A stretch of DNA of 61,846 nt from contig JAHLKU010000008.1 in NCBI GenBank assembly GCA_020444505.1, positions 1 to 61,846 of the forward strand, read 5' to 3'. Each line of letters begins with the position of its first letter. Positions within the stretch are counted from its first letter, which is position 1. The position numbers were made by a program, and so were the translations under genes. Shown in pieces: positions 25,948-34,579 of this stretch. The notes beneath the pieces are model-generated. The model did no database searches. It was not told the origin of the DNA and was given only the letters and a program-made list of their open reading frames with translations. The DNA is from Actinomycetota bacterium. GTDB lineage: Bacteria; Actinomycetota; Acidimicrobiia; Spongiisociales; UBA11373.

Positions 25948-27383
25948 CCCTTCACCCCCACTCTCACGCTGGCGAATCGGCCGGGCGAGGCGGAGTGCCC
26001 CGTGTGGCCGATCTGGATGGGCTGCCCCTTGCCGCAGTTGGGCGTCCCCCAGTGGATGCGCTCGGCCTCGCCGCCGAGCATGTCCAGCTGGCCCCAGAAC
26101 TGCGGCGTGATCCCCGTGTAGGTGGGGTTCTTGATCATCTTGCCGAGCTTGCCGTCCTTGATCTCCCAGCCGATCTCGGTGCCGAACTGGAAATTGAGCC
26201 GGCGGTCGTCGATCGACCACGACCGGTTGGTGGCCATGTAGACCCCGTCCTTGGTCTCGGCGATCATCTCCTCCAGCGACGAGTCGCCCGCCAGCAGGCC
26301 CACGTTGGTCATCCGGACCATCGGAAGGCGGTTGTAGCCGTCGCCGCGCACCATGCCCCCGGGCGGCAGGCCGGCGGCGGCCGCCGAGTCGCGCCCCGAC
26401 AGCACGCCGACCCAGACGCCGTCCCTGACGATGTCCACCGACTGCGCCGGGGTGCCCTCGTCGTCGTACCCGAACGTCCCGAGCGCACCGGGGATGGTGG
26501 CGTCGGCGGTGATCTGCATCAGGTCCGACCCGTAGCGGTGGGTGCCGAGCTTCGGCAGCTCCAGGTGGGAGGTGCCGGCGAACGCCGCCTCCCAGCCCAG
26601 GATGCGGTCCAGTTCGATGGCGTGGCCCACCGACTCGTGGATCTGCAGCGCCAGCTGGCTGCCCTCCAGGATGAGCGTCTTGTCACCCTCCGGGCACGGG
26701 TCGGCCCCCAGCAGGGCGGCGGCCTCCTCGGCGATGCGCTGGGCGTTGCCGGGGTAGTCCCACTGCCGGATGGTCTCGTAGCCCCCGGTGTGGAACTGCC
26801 CGAACGACTGGGGGTAGGAGCGCCGCTGCGTCTCGGCCTCGCCGAGGGCGGTGCCGTCGTACCCGCCGCCCGACTCCACGATGTGCTGGTGGATGCGGTG
26901 CCCCTGCGAGGAGACGAACCACTTCTCGGTGTCGAAGAACCCCAGGCTGGCCCTGGCGAGGGCGATGCCCGGCACGCCCTGCATGGTGGCGGTGACGCCG
27001 ACCAGCATGTCCACCTTCTCCGACAGGGCGACGTCGGCCCAGTGCTCCGTGTAGGGGGTCTCCCACGAGGTCTCGGCCACCGGCACGTCGGCCAGCTCCA
27101 TCGGGGGCCCGCTCACCATGGCCGACGCCGTGGCCACCGCGGCGGCGCGCTCGCCGGCGAGGCGCGCGGCGGCGTCGGAGAGGTCGGCGGTGGCGTAGAA
27201 GCCCCAGGACGACCCGATGAGGGCGCGCACCCCCACACCGATCGTCTCGGCCCGGTCCACCGTCTGCAGTTGCCGGTTCAGCACCTCGATGGCTTCGGTC
27301 TTGGTGGCCACCACCCTGGCGTCGGCGTAGGTCGCGCCTGCCGCCAGGGCGCCCTCCACCGCTGCGGTCGCGTAGTCGAACAA
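25944..27383 (-). CDS. tldD: TldD family metalloprotease
   Basis: A 479-residue catalytic partner of TldE. The HESVGHAIELDRI block supplies the HExxxH zinc ligands; the C-terminal region has the TldD cysteine-free pattern GGEAERIHWGTPNCGKGQP. The start is a TTG at 27383, with GAGGAGG 8 bases upstream and no ATG or GTG nearer the family N-terminus (FDYATAAVEGALAAGA). It diverges from lemA. The operon tldD-tldE-DUF2007 probably handles unfolded peptides or a peptide leader; the substrate is not in view. Confidence 0.88.
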   Translation of the reverse strand: MFDYATAAVEGALAAGATYADARVVATKTEAIEVLNRQLQTVDRAETIGVGVRALIGSSWGFYATADLSDAAARLAGERAAAVATASAMVSGPPMELADVPVAETSWETPYTEHWADVALSEKVDMLVGVTATMQGVPGIALARASLGFFDTEKWFVSSQGHRIHQHIVESGGGYDGTALGEAETQRRSYPQSFGQFHTGGYETIRQWDYPGNAQRIAEEAAALLGADPCPEGDKTLILEGSQLALQIHESVGHAIELDRILGWEAAFAGTSHLELPKLGTHRYGSDLMQITADATIPGALGTFGYDDEGTPAQSVDIVRDGVWVGVLSGRDSAAAAGLPPGGMVRGDGYNRLPMVRMTNVGLLAGDSSLEEMIAETKDGVYMATNRSWSIDDRRLNFQFGTEIGWEIKDGKLGKMIKNPTYTGITPQFWGQLDMLGGEAERIHWGTPNCGKGQPIQIGHTGHSASPGRFASVRVGVKG

Positions 27384-27449
27384 GGGTCACACCTCCTCGG
27401 GGCCGGCTCATGGTACGCCCGCCGCCGCCCGGGCGGATACCATCGCCCC

Positions 27450-27998
27450 ATGTGGCTCTACGTCCTGCTCGCCGCGATCGGCCTGGTGCTGCTGGCCGCC
27501 GTGGTGGTGTTCAACCGGTTGATCAAGCAGCGCAACCGGGTCGACAACGCCTGGGCGCAGGTGGACGTGCAACTGCGCCGCCGGTACGACCTGATCCCCA
27601 ACCTGGTGGAGACGGTGAAGGGGTACGCCGCCCACGAGCGCCGGACGTTCGAGGACGTCGTGGCCGCCCGCAACGCCGCCCAGGGCGCGACCGGCGTCGC
27701 CGACCAGGCCCAGGCCGAGGGCGTCCTCGGCACCATGCTGCAGCGGTTGTTCGCCCTCGCCGAGCAGTACCCGGACCTGCGGGCGAGCGAGAACTTCCAG
27801 CGGCTCCAGGGCGAGTTGTCGGCGGCGGAGGACAAGATCGCCGTCGCCCGCCAGATCTACAACGACACGGTCCTCACCTACAACACGACCACCCAGCAGA
27901 TCCCCACCAACGTGGTGGCGGCGCTCGCCGGCTTCCGCCCCAGGGAGTTCTTCGAGGCGGCCGACGACGCCCGCGGCGCCCCGGAGGTCCGCTTCTGA
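27450..27998 (+). CDS. lemA: LemA family membrane protein
   Basis: A 182-residue protein: an N-terminal membrane segment (about 2-22), then the LemA helical domain with the diagnostic RRYDLIPNLVETVKGYAAHE, ENFQRLQGELSAAEDKI and RQIYNDTVLTYNTTTQQIPTNVVA. Function of LemA is unproven; it is usually next to DUF2207 proteins, as here. Its TGA overlaps the likely CTG start of the DUF2207 gene, so the two are coupled. Confidence 0.92.
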   Translation: MWLYVLLAAIGLVLLAAVVVFNRLIKQRNRVDNAWAQVDVQLRRRYDLIPNLVETVKGYAAHERRTFEDVVAARNAAQGATGVADQAQAEGVLGTMLQRLFALAEQYPDLRASENFQRLQGELSAAEDKIAVARQIYNDTVLTYNTTTQQIPTNVVAALAGFRPREFFEAADDARGAPEVRF

Positions 27999-29854
27999 GG
28001 CGGGCCGCCGCCCTCGCTGCGCTGGTGACGGCGCTGCTCCTGGCGCTCCCGGTCCCCGCGGGCGCCAAGGAGTACCGCCTCCCGGCCGCGCACGTCGAGG
28101 TGGTGGTGGCCGGCGACGGGTCCCTGCTGATCACCGAATCGATCACCTACGACTTCGACGGCTCGTTCTCGGGCGGCTATCGCGACGTGGCCACCGGGCC
28201 GGGCGTGGCCGTCACCGACGTGCGCGTGTCCGAGGGCGGCGCCGCCTACAGCCCCGGCGCACCCACCGCACTCGGCTCCTCCGGCGCCCCCGGCTCCTAC
28301 GGCGTGGAAGTGCAGGGCGGTCGCACCCGGATCGTGTGGCACTACGCGGCCACCGACGAGCGGCGCACGTTCGAGATCTCCTACCGGATGACCGGCCAGA
28401 CCGCCGTGTACGACGACGTCGCCGACGTGTACCTGAAGGTCTGGGGCGACGAGTGGTCGGTGGGCCTCGACCGCCTCGACGCCGACGTGGTGCTCCCTCC
28501 GGGCGCTGCGCCCGGCGACGTGCTGGTGTGGGGCCACCCCTCGTCGGTGTCGGGCAGCACGGGGCTCGGAGCCGACGGGGTGTCCCCCTCACTGGAGGCG
28601 AGGGGGGTGCCGGACGGCCAGTGGGTGGAGATCCGGGTGGTGTTCCCATCCCGGCTGCTGTCGAGCACCGGGGGCGGTGCCGTGCAGGCCGGGGACGGCC
28701 TCGATGCGATCCTGGCCGAGGAGGACGCGCTCACCCGGCGGGCCGACGCCGAGCGCAGCGGATCGCGAGCGTCCCTCCTGATCGGCGCCGGCCTGGTGGC
28801 GCTGGTGCCGCTGTACCTGGCCGCCGCCTGGCGCCGCCACGGCCGCGAGCCGAAGGTGGCCTACGACCGCGAGTACGAGCAGGCCCCGCCGTCCGACCTC
28901 CAGCCCGCTCTGGTGGGCGCGCTGCTGCGGCAGGGCCGGGCCGACGAGTCCGACTTCGTGGCCACGGTGTTCGACCTCATCCGGCGCGGCGCCCTCACCG
29001 CCCAGCCGGTGTCGGTGGAGCGCTCCACGTGGGCCGGACTCAAGAAGGAGCAGATCTCCGACCTGGAGATCGGCCTCGGCGAGGAGCCCGGGTCGATGCG
29101 CGACTTCGAGCGGTCGGTCCTGACGGTGATGAAGCGGGTGCTCGGCGACGGTCCCCGGCCGCTCACCGAGTTCCGCAAGGCCGTCCGGGAGGACGCCGCC
29201 GCCAACGCCAGGACGTACCAGACGTTCGCCAAGCGCACCGGGACCGCGCTGGTGCGGACCGGGCTGCTGGACCGGGACGGCATGAAGGCCTCCTACTGGC
29301 TGATCGGGCTGTCCATCGTGCTCGCCATCGGGGGGTGGTGGGCGTTCACGCCGCTCCTGACCTCGATCTGGAGGGACCTGAGCCCCGATCTGCTGCGGGC
29401 CGGCTTCGTCGTCACCGGGGCGCTCGGGGCCACCCTCGGCGCCCTGGCCGAGCCGATGCGGAAGCTGTGGGTGCGGCGGACCCGGGAGGGCGCCGCCGAG
29501 GCGGCGTCGTGGTCGGCGTTCCGGCGGTACCTGGTGGACTTCAGCCACCTGCAGGACGCTCCGCCGATCGCGGTCGGCCTGTGGGAGGAGTACCTGATCT
29601 ACGCGGTCGCGCTCGGCGTGGCCGAGGACGTGCTGGAGGCGGCAAGGATCCGGGCGCCCCAGGCCCTGGAGACCGACAGCCCCCTCTACTGGTACGGCAA
29701 CCACGGCTACGGCGGCCACAGCAGCAACGCCATCTCCGGCATCGAGCGGGCCCTGTCGGGGGCGTTCAGCCCGCCGTCGAGCAGCGGCTCGGGGGGCGGC
29801 TTCTCCGGCGGCGGTGGAGGAGGAGGCGGCGGCGGCGGGGGCGGCGCCTGGTAG
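27995..29854 (+). CDS. DUF2207 membrane protein with probable CTG start
   Basis: A 619-residue protein: signal peptide, extracytoplasmic DUF2207 domain (about 25-230), a membrane segment (about 249-268), a cytoplasmic part, two more membrane segments (about 430-490), and a C-terminal run of Gly, Ser and Trp. There is no ATG or GTG before the signal sequence except GTG 28025, which would cut it to a short non-basic fragment. A CTG at 27995 overlaps the lemA stop (CTGA) and follows GGAGG by 7 bases, giving MRRAAALAALVTALLLALP, a complete signal. I therefore favour CTG. Operon with lemA; function unproven. Confidence 0.78.
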   Translation: MRRAAALAALVTALLLALPVPAGAKEYRLPAAHVEVVVAGDGSLLITESITYDFDGSFSGGYRDVATGPGVAVTDVRVSEGGAAYSPGAPTALGSSGAPGSYGVEVQGGRTRIVWHYAATDERRTFEISYRMTGQTAVYDDVADVYLKVWGDEWSVGLDRLDADVVLPPGAAPGDVLVWGHPSSVSGSTGLGADGVSPSLEARGVPDGQWVEIRVVFPSRLLSSTGGGAVQAGDGLDAILAEEDALTRRADAERSGSRASLLIGAGLVALVPLYLAAAWRRHGREPKVAYDREYEQAPPSDLQPALVGALLRQGRADESDFVATVFDLIRRGALTAQPVSVERSTWAGLKKEQISDLEIGLGEEPGSMRDFERSVLTVMKRVLGDGPRPLTEFRKAVREDAAANARTYQTFAKRTGTALVRTGLLDRDGMKASYWLIGLSIVLAIGGWWAFTPLLTSIWRDLSPDLLRAGFVVTGALGATLGALAEPMRKLWVRRTREGAAEAASWSAFRRYLVDFSHLQDAPPIAVGLWEEYLIYAVALGVAEDVLEAARIRAPQALETDSPLYWYGNHGYGGHSSNAISGIERALSGAFSPPSSSGSGGGFSGGGGGGGGGGGGGAW

Positions 29855-29863
29855 CGGCCGGCC

Positions 29864-31000
29864 TCAGAGGCCGGTTGTGGTCTCCTCGATCAGCAGGTCG
29901 ACGACCGCCTGCACCGCCCGGTGCTCGTCCGATCCCGAGGCGATCGCCTCGTCGTACACGGCGAGCTGGCGGTCGGCGCTGGTCCCCCGCTCGACGATGC
30001 CACGGGCCGCCTCGACCTCGGCCAGGCAGCCGAACTCCTCGGCGGCAGGCGACACGAGGTCGATGATCTCCTCCAACAGCTCGGCGTAGGGCACCAGTTC
30101 GCCCCGGCCGAAGTCGGCCAGCGGCTCGTCGAACCCGTACCGCTGCGCCCGCCACACGTTCTCGGACACCAGCATGTTCTCGTAGGTCCTCCAGCGCTGG
30201 TTCTGCGAGCGGCGGTGGAAGAGCATGCCGAGCAGCGACAGGTAGATCGCCGCCACCGAGATGCCGTCCTCCACCCGGGTGCAGATGTCGGGGATGCGCA
30301 TCTCCAGTGTCGGGTAGCGGCCGCTGGGGCGGATGTCCCACCACAGCTTGCTGGCGTCCTCGATGAGCCCGGCGTCCACCACCGCGTCGACGTGGCGGCG
30401 GTACTCCCCCCAGGAGCCGAAGTGGGGCGGCAGCCCGGTGCGGGGCATGCCCCGGAACACGCTCATCCGGTAGCTCTTCAGCCCGGTCCTCCTGCCGTGC
30501 CAGAACGGCGACGAGGTGGTGAGGGCCAGCAGGTGGGGCAGGAAGTACGACACCTGGTTCATCAGATCGATGCGCAGGTCGGGGTCCTCGATGCCCACGT
30601 GGACGTGCATGCCGCAGATCACCAGGCGGCGCACCACCTGCTGCAGGTCGTTGGCGAGCAACTGGTACCGCTCCTTGTCGGTGATCTGCTGCTGCGACCA
30701 CTCGGCGAACGGGTGCGACGAGGCGGCGATCACCTTGAGGCCGTGCTGCTCGGCCACTTCGATCACGGTGGAGCGGAGGCGCCGCAGGTCGGCGGCGGCC
30801 TCGCCCAGGGTGGCCCCCACCCGGGTGCCCACCTCGATCTGGGCCCGCAGGAACTCGTGGGTCACCTGGGGTCCCAGCGCCTCGGCGGCGGCGGCCATGA
30901 CGCCCGGCGGCGGGTCGTCCACCAGGTCGCGGCTCACCGGGTCCACCAGCAGGTACTCCTCCTCGATCCCGATGGTGAAGGCCGGCCGTGCGATCGGCAC
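29864..31000 (-). CDS. carboxylate-amine ligase YbdK (GCS2 family)
   Basis: A 378-residue protein of the glutamate-cysteine ligase 2 family. Signatures: FTIGIEEEYLLVD at the start, ICGMHVHVGIED in the ATP-binding site, and PTLEMRIPDICTRVEDG. YbdK of E. coli joins glutamate and cysteine weakly; the true substrate is unknown. Length is right for the family. GAGGAGG precedes the GTG start. It is convergent with the DUF2207 gene and divergent from the receiver-domain gene at 31119. Confidence 0.9.
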   Translation of the reverse strand: MPIARPAFTIGIEEEYLLVDPVSRDLVDDPPPGVMAAAAEALGPQVTHEFLRAQIEVGTRVGATLGEAAADLRRLRSTVIEVAEQHGLKVIAASSHPFAEWSQQQITDKERYQLLANDLQQVVRRLVICGMHVHVGIEDPDLRIDLMNQVSYFLPHLLALTTSSPFWHGRRTGLKSYRMSVFRGMPRTGLPPHFGSWGEYRRHVDAVVDAGLIEDASKLWWDIRPSGRYPTLEMRIPDICTRVEDGISVAAIYLSLLGMLFHRRSQNQRWRTYENMLVSENVWRAQRYGFDEPLADFGRGELVPYAELLEEIIDLVSPAAEEFGCLAEVEAARGIVERGTSADRQLAVYDEAIASGSDEHRAVQAVVDLLIEETTTGL

Positions 31001-31118
31001 CGTTCCTCCTCGCTCCGATGGCCGGACACCATACCGACCCGGGGAGGCGCGGGCACACCGAACCGGTCAAGTCCCGGGTCCCGCCTCCCGATGGTTCCCT
31101 CAGAGCAACATGGCACCC

Positions 31119-31535
31119 ATGGGCGATCACATCCTCGTCATCGAAGACTCCGCACCGATCCGCCGGTTGGTGGAGATCTGCCTGCGGGACGTCGGCCCGG
31201 CGATCATCACCGCCGCCGACGGCCCGGCCGGGCTCCAGTCGGCGACGGCCAATCCCCCGGCGTTGATCGTCCTCGACATCGGCCTGCCCGGCATGCACGG
31301 GTGGGACGTGCTCGCCGAGGTCAGGGCCCACCCGGTGGGCCGCGGCATCCCGGTGCTGATCCTGACGGCACACGCCAACGAGGAGGACCGCTTCCGGTCG
31401 GGCGCCGACGGCGCCGACGCCTTCATGACGAAGCCGTTCGACCCGGCCGACCTCGTCAGGCTGGCCACCTCCCTGCTCGAACGCGGCCCCTCCGAGGACG
31501 CCGCAGACCGCGCCGTCGCCGCCGCGGGCGAGTAG
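31119..31535 (+). CDS. stand-alone response-regulator receiver protein
   Basis: A 138-residue protein made of one receiver domain: acidic pocket Glu9-Asp10, phospho-acceptor Asp53 in LDIGLPG, Thr83, Lys105 in TKPFD, then a short Ala/Glu tail and no output domain. It could act as a phospho-relay partner or bind another protein. No kinase is next to it. There is no strong ribosome binding site; an in-frame ATG at 31110 (MAP before MGD) is an equally good start. Confidence 0.85.
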   Translation: MGDHILVIEDSAPIRRLVEICLRDVGPAIITAADGPAGLQSATANPPALIVLDIGLPGMHGWDVLAEVRAHPVGRGIPVLILTAHANEEDRFRSGADGADAFMTKPFDPADLVRLATSLLERGPSEDAADRAVAAAGE

Positions 31536-31623
31536 GTTTCCCCGCAGCCGTCGCGACGCGGCCTGCGCTCCCCGCGCAGGTGCCGCCGCCGTGCCGGCAC
31601 GGGCGACGACCGAGGAGGGTGGA

Positions 31624-32490
31624 GTGAACTGCCGGAACTGTGCCAAGGAGATTCCCGACACCGCAACCGTGTGTGGCTTCTGCGGCACGGCGGTGGCCGC
31701 GGCGGGCAGCGGGCCGGCTCCGCCCCCCGCCGAGCCCGAGCCGGAACCGGCCCCCGCCGCCGCGACGCCCGCGGCCGCGGCTCCTGCCGCCGCGCCTCCC
31801 TCGCCCCCCGCCGCACCCGCCGCGCCGTGGGCCCCGACCCACCAGGTGCCGGCGACCGGCATGGCGGCCTGGACCGACCCCGACCCGTCGCTGGCCCCCG
31901 CCGCCAACCTGGGCGGGGGCGTGCCGTTGCGGGTCGACGAGACGCGCGGCGCCTGGGCCCGGGTCACCGGGTCGAACGGCTGGACCGGCTGGGTGGACGC
32001 ACGCCTGCTGCAGCCGGTCGGTGCGGCCCCGCCCCCGGCCGCCGCGCCCGCCCGCCCCGCACCCGTGGCCCGGGCTGCAGGGACCGGCGCCTTCCGCGTG
32101 ACCCCGGCGCTCGCCGGCGGGGTCATGATGCTGGTGTCGGCGTTCCTGGCCTGGGGCGACTGGAGCTTCTCGACGGGAATGGACGTGCCGGCCACCCGCA
32201 TCTACCCGCTCAGCGAGATCAGCTCGCTCTGGACGTGGACCCAGCCCCGGATCGGGATGATCCTCATCGCCGCCGGGATCGTCGCCGCCCTGGCGGCGAT
32301 CGTGCCGGCGATCCCCGCCGGTCTGCGCAGCCTGGCCGGCCTGCTGGGCATCGCCATGGGCGTGGGGATCATCCTGCTCATCGGGATGAACGCCACGTGG
32401 GGCGACGTGGTCGACCACCGGCTCACCGGGGTGTACGTCGCCATCGTGGGCGGCGTGCTCGCCCTGCTGCCGTCGCGCTCGCCCGCCTAG
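31624..32490 (+). CDS. zinc-ribbon/SH3-like membrane protein (paralogue 1)
   Basis: A 288-residue protein. Residues 1-25 are a zinc ribbon (CRNCAKEIPDTATVCGFCG, two CxxC pairs), then a Pro/Ala/Glu-rich linker, then an SH3-like module at about 72-130 (PTHQVPATGMAAW...RGAWARVTGSNGWTGWVDARLL), then about four membrane segments. The SH3-like module is closely shared with the next gene. No family function known; the zinc-ribbon plus linker resembles cytosolic sensors of membrane proteins. GGAGGGTGGA precedes the GTG. It lies 88 bases after the receiver gene. Confidence 0.7.
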   Translation: MNCRNCAKEIPDTATVCGFCGTAVAAAGSGPAPPPAEPEPEPAPAAATPAAAAPAAAPPSPPAAPAAPWAPTHQVPATGMAAWTDPDPSLAPAANLGGGVPLRVDETRGAWARVTGSNGWTGWVDARLLQPVGAAPPPAAAPARPAPVARAAGTGAFRVTPALAGGVMMLVSAFLAWGDWSFSTGMDVPATRIYPLSEISSLWTWTQPRIGMILIAAGIVAALAAIVPAIPAGLRSLAGLLGIAMGVGIILLIGMNATWGDVVDHRLTGVYVAIVGGVLALLPSRSPA

Positions 32491-32605
32491 GGCGCGCCCG
32501 GCCGTCGCCGAGTAGCGTTGGGCGCAGCCGTGACCGCGCGCTCGGGCCGGTCGCTGCGCCGCGGGGCCCTCCCCCCGGTGCCTGCGCCGGCCGGGAAGGA
32601 TCATC

Positions 32606-33778
32606 GTGAGCGAGGACACTCTCAGCCGCATCGCCGACTGGTGCGGCGCCGCGGACGACCTCGAGATGGAGGGGACCACGGTCACCGTCGCCGGCGACCC
32701 CCCCATCCTTGTGCAGGTGGAGGAGAGCGACGAGGCCGTGGTCCTCACCCACAGCCATGCCGCCGGGACGACCGCAGAGGGGTTCGCCGAGGCCGCCGGG
32801 GCCCTGATGGGAGGACGCGGCTCGATGCTGTCGGGGGAGGTCGCCGCCGGTGAGGGCGGCACCACGGTGAATCTGCGCTACCCGATCTACCTGGACGGCC
32901 TGAACCGCCAGACCTTCCTGCTGGCCATCCGCGACATCACCGCCACGGCCGACGCGCTGGCCGGATTGGCCGGCTCGCCGGAGGCCGCCGCCGAGCCCGA
33001 GCCCGAGCCCGAGCCCGAGGGGCAGCCGGAGCCGGATGCCGAGCCCGAGCCCGAGCCCGCGGTGGCCGCCACCGCCGCGGAGACCGTGACGGTGGACGAC
33101 CGCGGGTGGGCACCCACGCACACCGTGCCGGGCGGCGGCATATCGGCATGGGCCGAGCCCGACCCGGCACTGGCGCCCGCCGCCAAGCTCGCCGCACGCG
33201 TGGAGCTGCGGGTGGACGAGATGCGGGGCGCGTGGGCCCGGGTCACCGGCGAGAACGGCTGGACCGGCTGGGTGGACGGGCGCAAGCTGCGGCCCCTCGG
33301 CGGCCAGGCCGCGCCCGGCGGTGCGCCGCAGGCACGGCAGGCCGTGGCGGCCCCGAGCCCGTTCGGGGGCATCCGGCCGCTGCAGGCACTCGGGGGGCTG
33401 GCGATGGTGATCGCCGCCTTCATCCCCTGGAACGCCACCGGCGTGGCGCTCGATGGCTCGTACGCCATCCCGGTGGGCAAGCCGCTCGACTGGCCCATGG
33501 CGTTCCTGTGGAACAGCTTCAGCCCGGGCCAGCCCCGGCTGGGCATGCTGGTGCTGCTCATCGGCATCGCGCTCCTGGTGATGGCGGTGGTGCCGAACGT
33601 GCCGACGGGCGCCATCATCGGCAGCGCGCTCGTGGGCGTGATCGTGGGCCTCGCCTTCCTGTTCCAGTTGTCCAGGGCGCCCGGCTTCGGCGACGCCTTC
33701 AAGATCCTGCAGGCCGGGTTCTGGGTGTACCTGCTCGGGGCGGTGGTCGCCGCCATCCCGCTGCAGCCCCGGTCGTAG
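32606..33778 (+). CDS. SH3-like membrane protein (paralogue 2)
   Basis: A 390-residue protein related to its upstream neighbour. The N-terminal 120 residues are a soluble alpha/beta domain resembling bacterial type III chaperone-like or YbjN-type domains (LSRIADWCGAADDLEMEG...HSHAAGTTAEGFAEAAG); this is a loose resemblance. A Glu/Pro repeat linker follows, then the SH3-like module at about 165-230 (RGAWARVTGENGWTGWVDGRKL), then about five membrane segments. It lacks the zinc ribbon. GGGAAGG precedes the GTG. The pair probably arose by duplication with exchange of the N-terminal domain. Confidence 0.65.
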   Translation: MSEDTLSRIADWCGAADDLEMEGTTVTVAGDPPILVQVEESDEAVVLTHSHAAGTTAEGFAEAAGALMGGRGSMLSGEVAAGEGGTTVNLRYPIYLDGLNRQTFLLAIRDITATADALAGLAGSPEAAAEPEPEPEPEGQPEPDAEPEPEPAVAATAAETVTVDDRGWAPTHTVPGGGISAWAEPDPALAPAAKLAARVELRVDEMRGAWARVTGENGWTGWVDGRKLRPLGGQAAPGGAPQARQAVAAPSPFGGIRPLQALGGLAMVIAAFIPWNATGVALDGSYAIPVGKPLDWPMAFLWNSFSPGQPRLGMLVLLIGIALLVMAVVPNVPTGAIIGSALVGVIVGLAFLFQLSRAPGFGDAFKILQAGFWVYLLGAVVAAIPLQPRS

Positions 33779-33786
33779 CCGCCACG

Positions 33787-34554
33787 GTGCGCTGGAGCCC
33801 CGGCGACTACCTGAGGTTCGCGGGCGCCAGGGCCAGGCCGGCACTCGACCTGCTGGCGCGCCTCCCCGACACCGGGCCGCCGGTGATCTGGGACCTGGGC
33901 TGCGGCACCGGTGAGATCACGCTGGAACTGGCCCGCCGCCGGCCGGGCGCCACGGTCTCCGGCCTCGACACGTCCCCCGAGATGCTCGCCGCCGCCCGCG
34001 AATCCGACCGGGACGGCCGGGTCCGCTGGGTGGAGGGGGACATCGCCGCCTGGCGCCCCGGGGAGCCGCCGGGCCTGGTGTTCAGCAACGCCGCCCTCCA
34101 CTGGCTGGACGGCCACGACGCCCTGTTCCCCTCCCTCGCCGGCAGCCTCGCCCCCGGAGGGGCGCTGGCGGTGCAGATGCCGCGGAACTCCGACGAGCCC
34201 ACCCACACCGTCCTGGAGGAGGTGGCGAGCCGGCCCCGGTGGCAGGGCCGGGTGGCGCACCTGACCGGGCGGCGCCCGGTTGCGGAACCCGCCGCCTACT
34301 ACGACCTGCTGGCCCCCTCGTGCACCACGGTGGACGTGTGGGAGACGGTGTACCTGCAGCGGCTGGAGGGCGTCGACCCGGTGGCCCGCTGGGTGGAGGG
34401 CGCCGCCGCCCGCCCCTACCTGGCCTGCCTGGGGGACGACGGGCCTGCATTCCTGGCGGAGTACGCCGCTGCGGTGCGCCCCCACTACCCGCCCCGCGCC
34501 GACGGCACCACGCTGCTGCCGTTCCGCCGCCTGTTCCTGATTGCCACCCGCTAG
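33787..34554 (+). CDS. tam: trans-aconitate 2-methyltransferase-like protein
   Basis: A 255-residue SAM-dependent methyltransferase. The start RWSPGDYLRFAGARARPALDLL and the SAM motif IWDLGCGTGEITLELA match Tam, as do FSNAALHWLDGHDALFPSL and QMPRN. Tam methylates trans-aconitate, a by-product of the citric acid cycle, to relieve aconitase inhibition. Length is normal. The GTG is 8 bases after the preceding stop, so it is probably in the same transcript; no connection with the membrane proteins is seen. Confidence 0.83.
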   Translation: MRWSPGDYLRFAGARARPALDLLARLPDTGPPVIWDLGCGTGEITLELARRRPGATVSGLDTSPEMLAAARESDRDGRVRWVEGDIAAWRPGEPPGLVFSNAALHWLDGHDALFPSLAGSLAPGGALAVQMPRNSDEPTHTVLEEVASRPRWQGRVAHLTGRRPVAEPAAYYDLLAPSCTTVDVWETVYLQRLEGVDPVARWVEGAAARPYLACLGDDGPAFLAEYAAAVRPHYPPRADGTTLLPFRRLFLIATR

Positions 34555-34579
34555 CGGGCGGCCGCCGTACGATGCCGCC

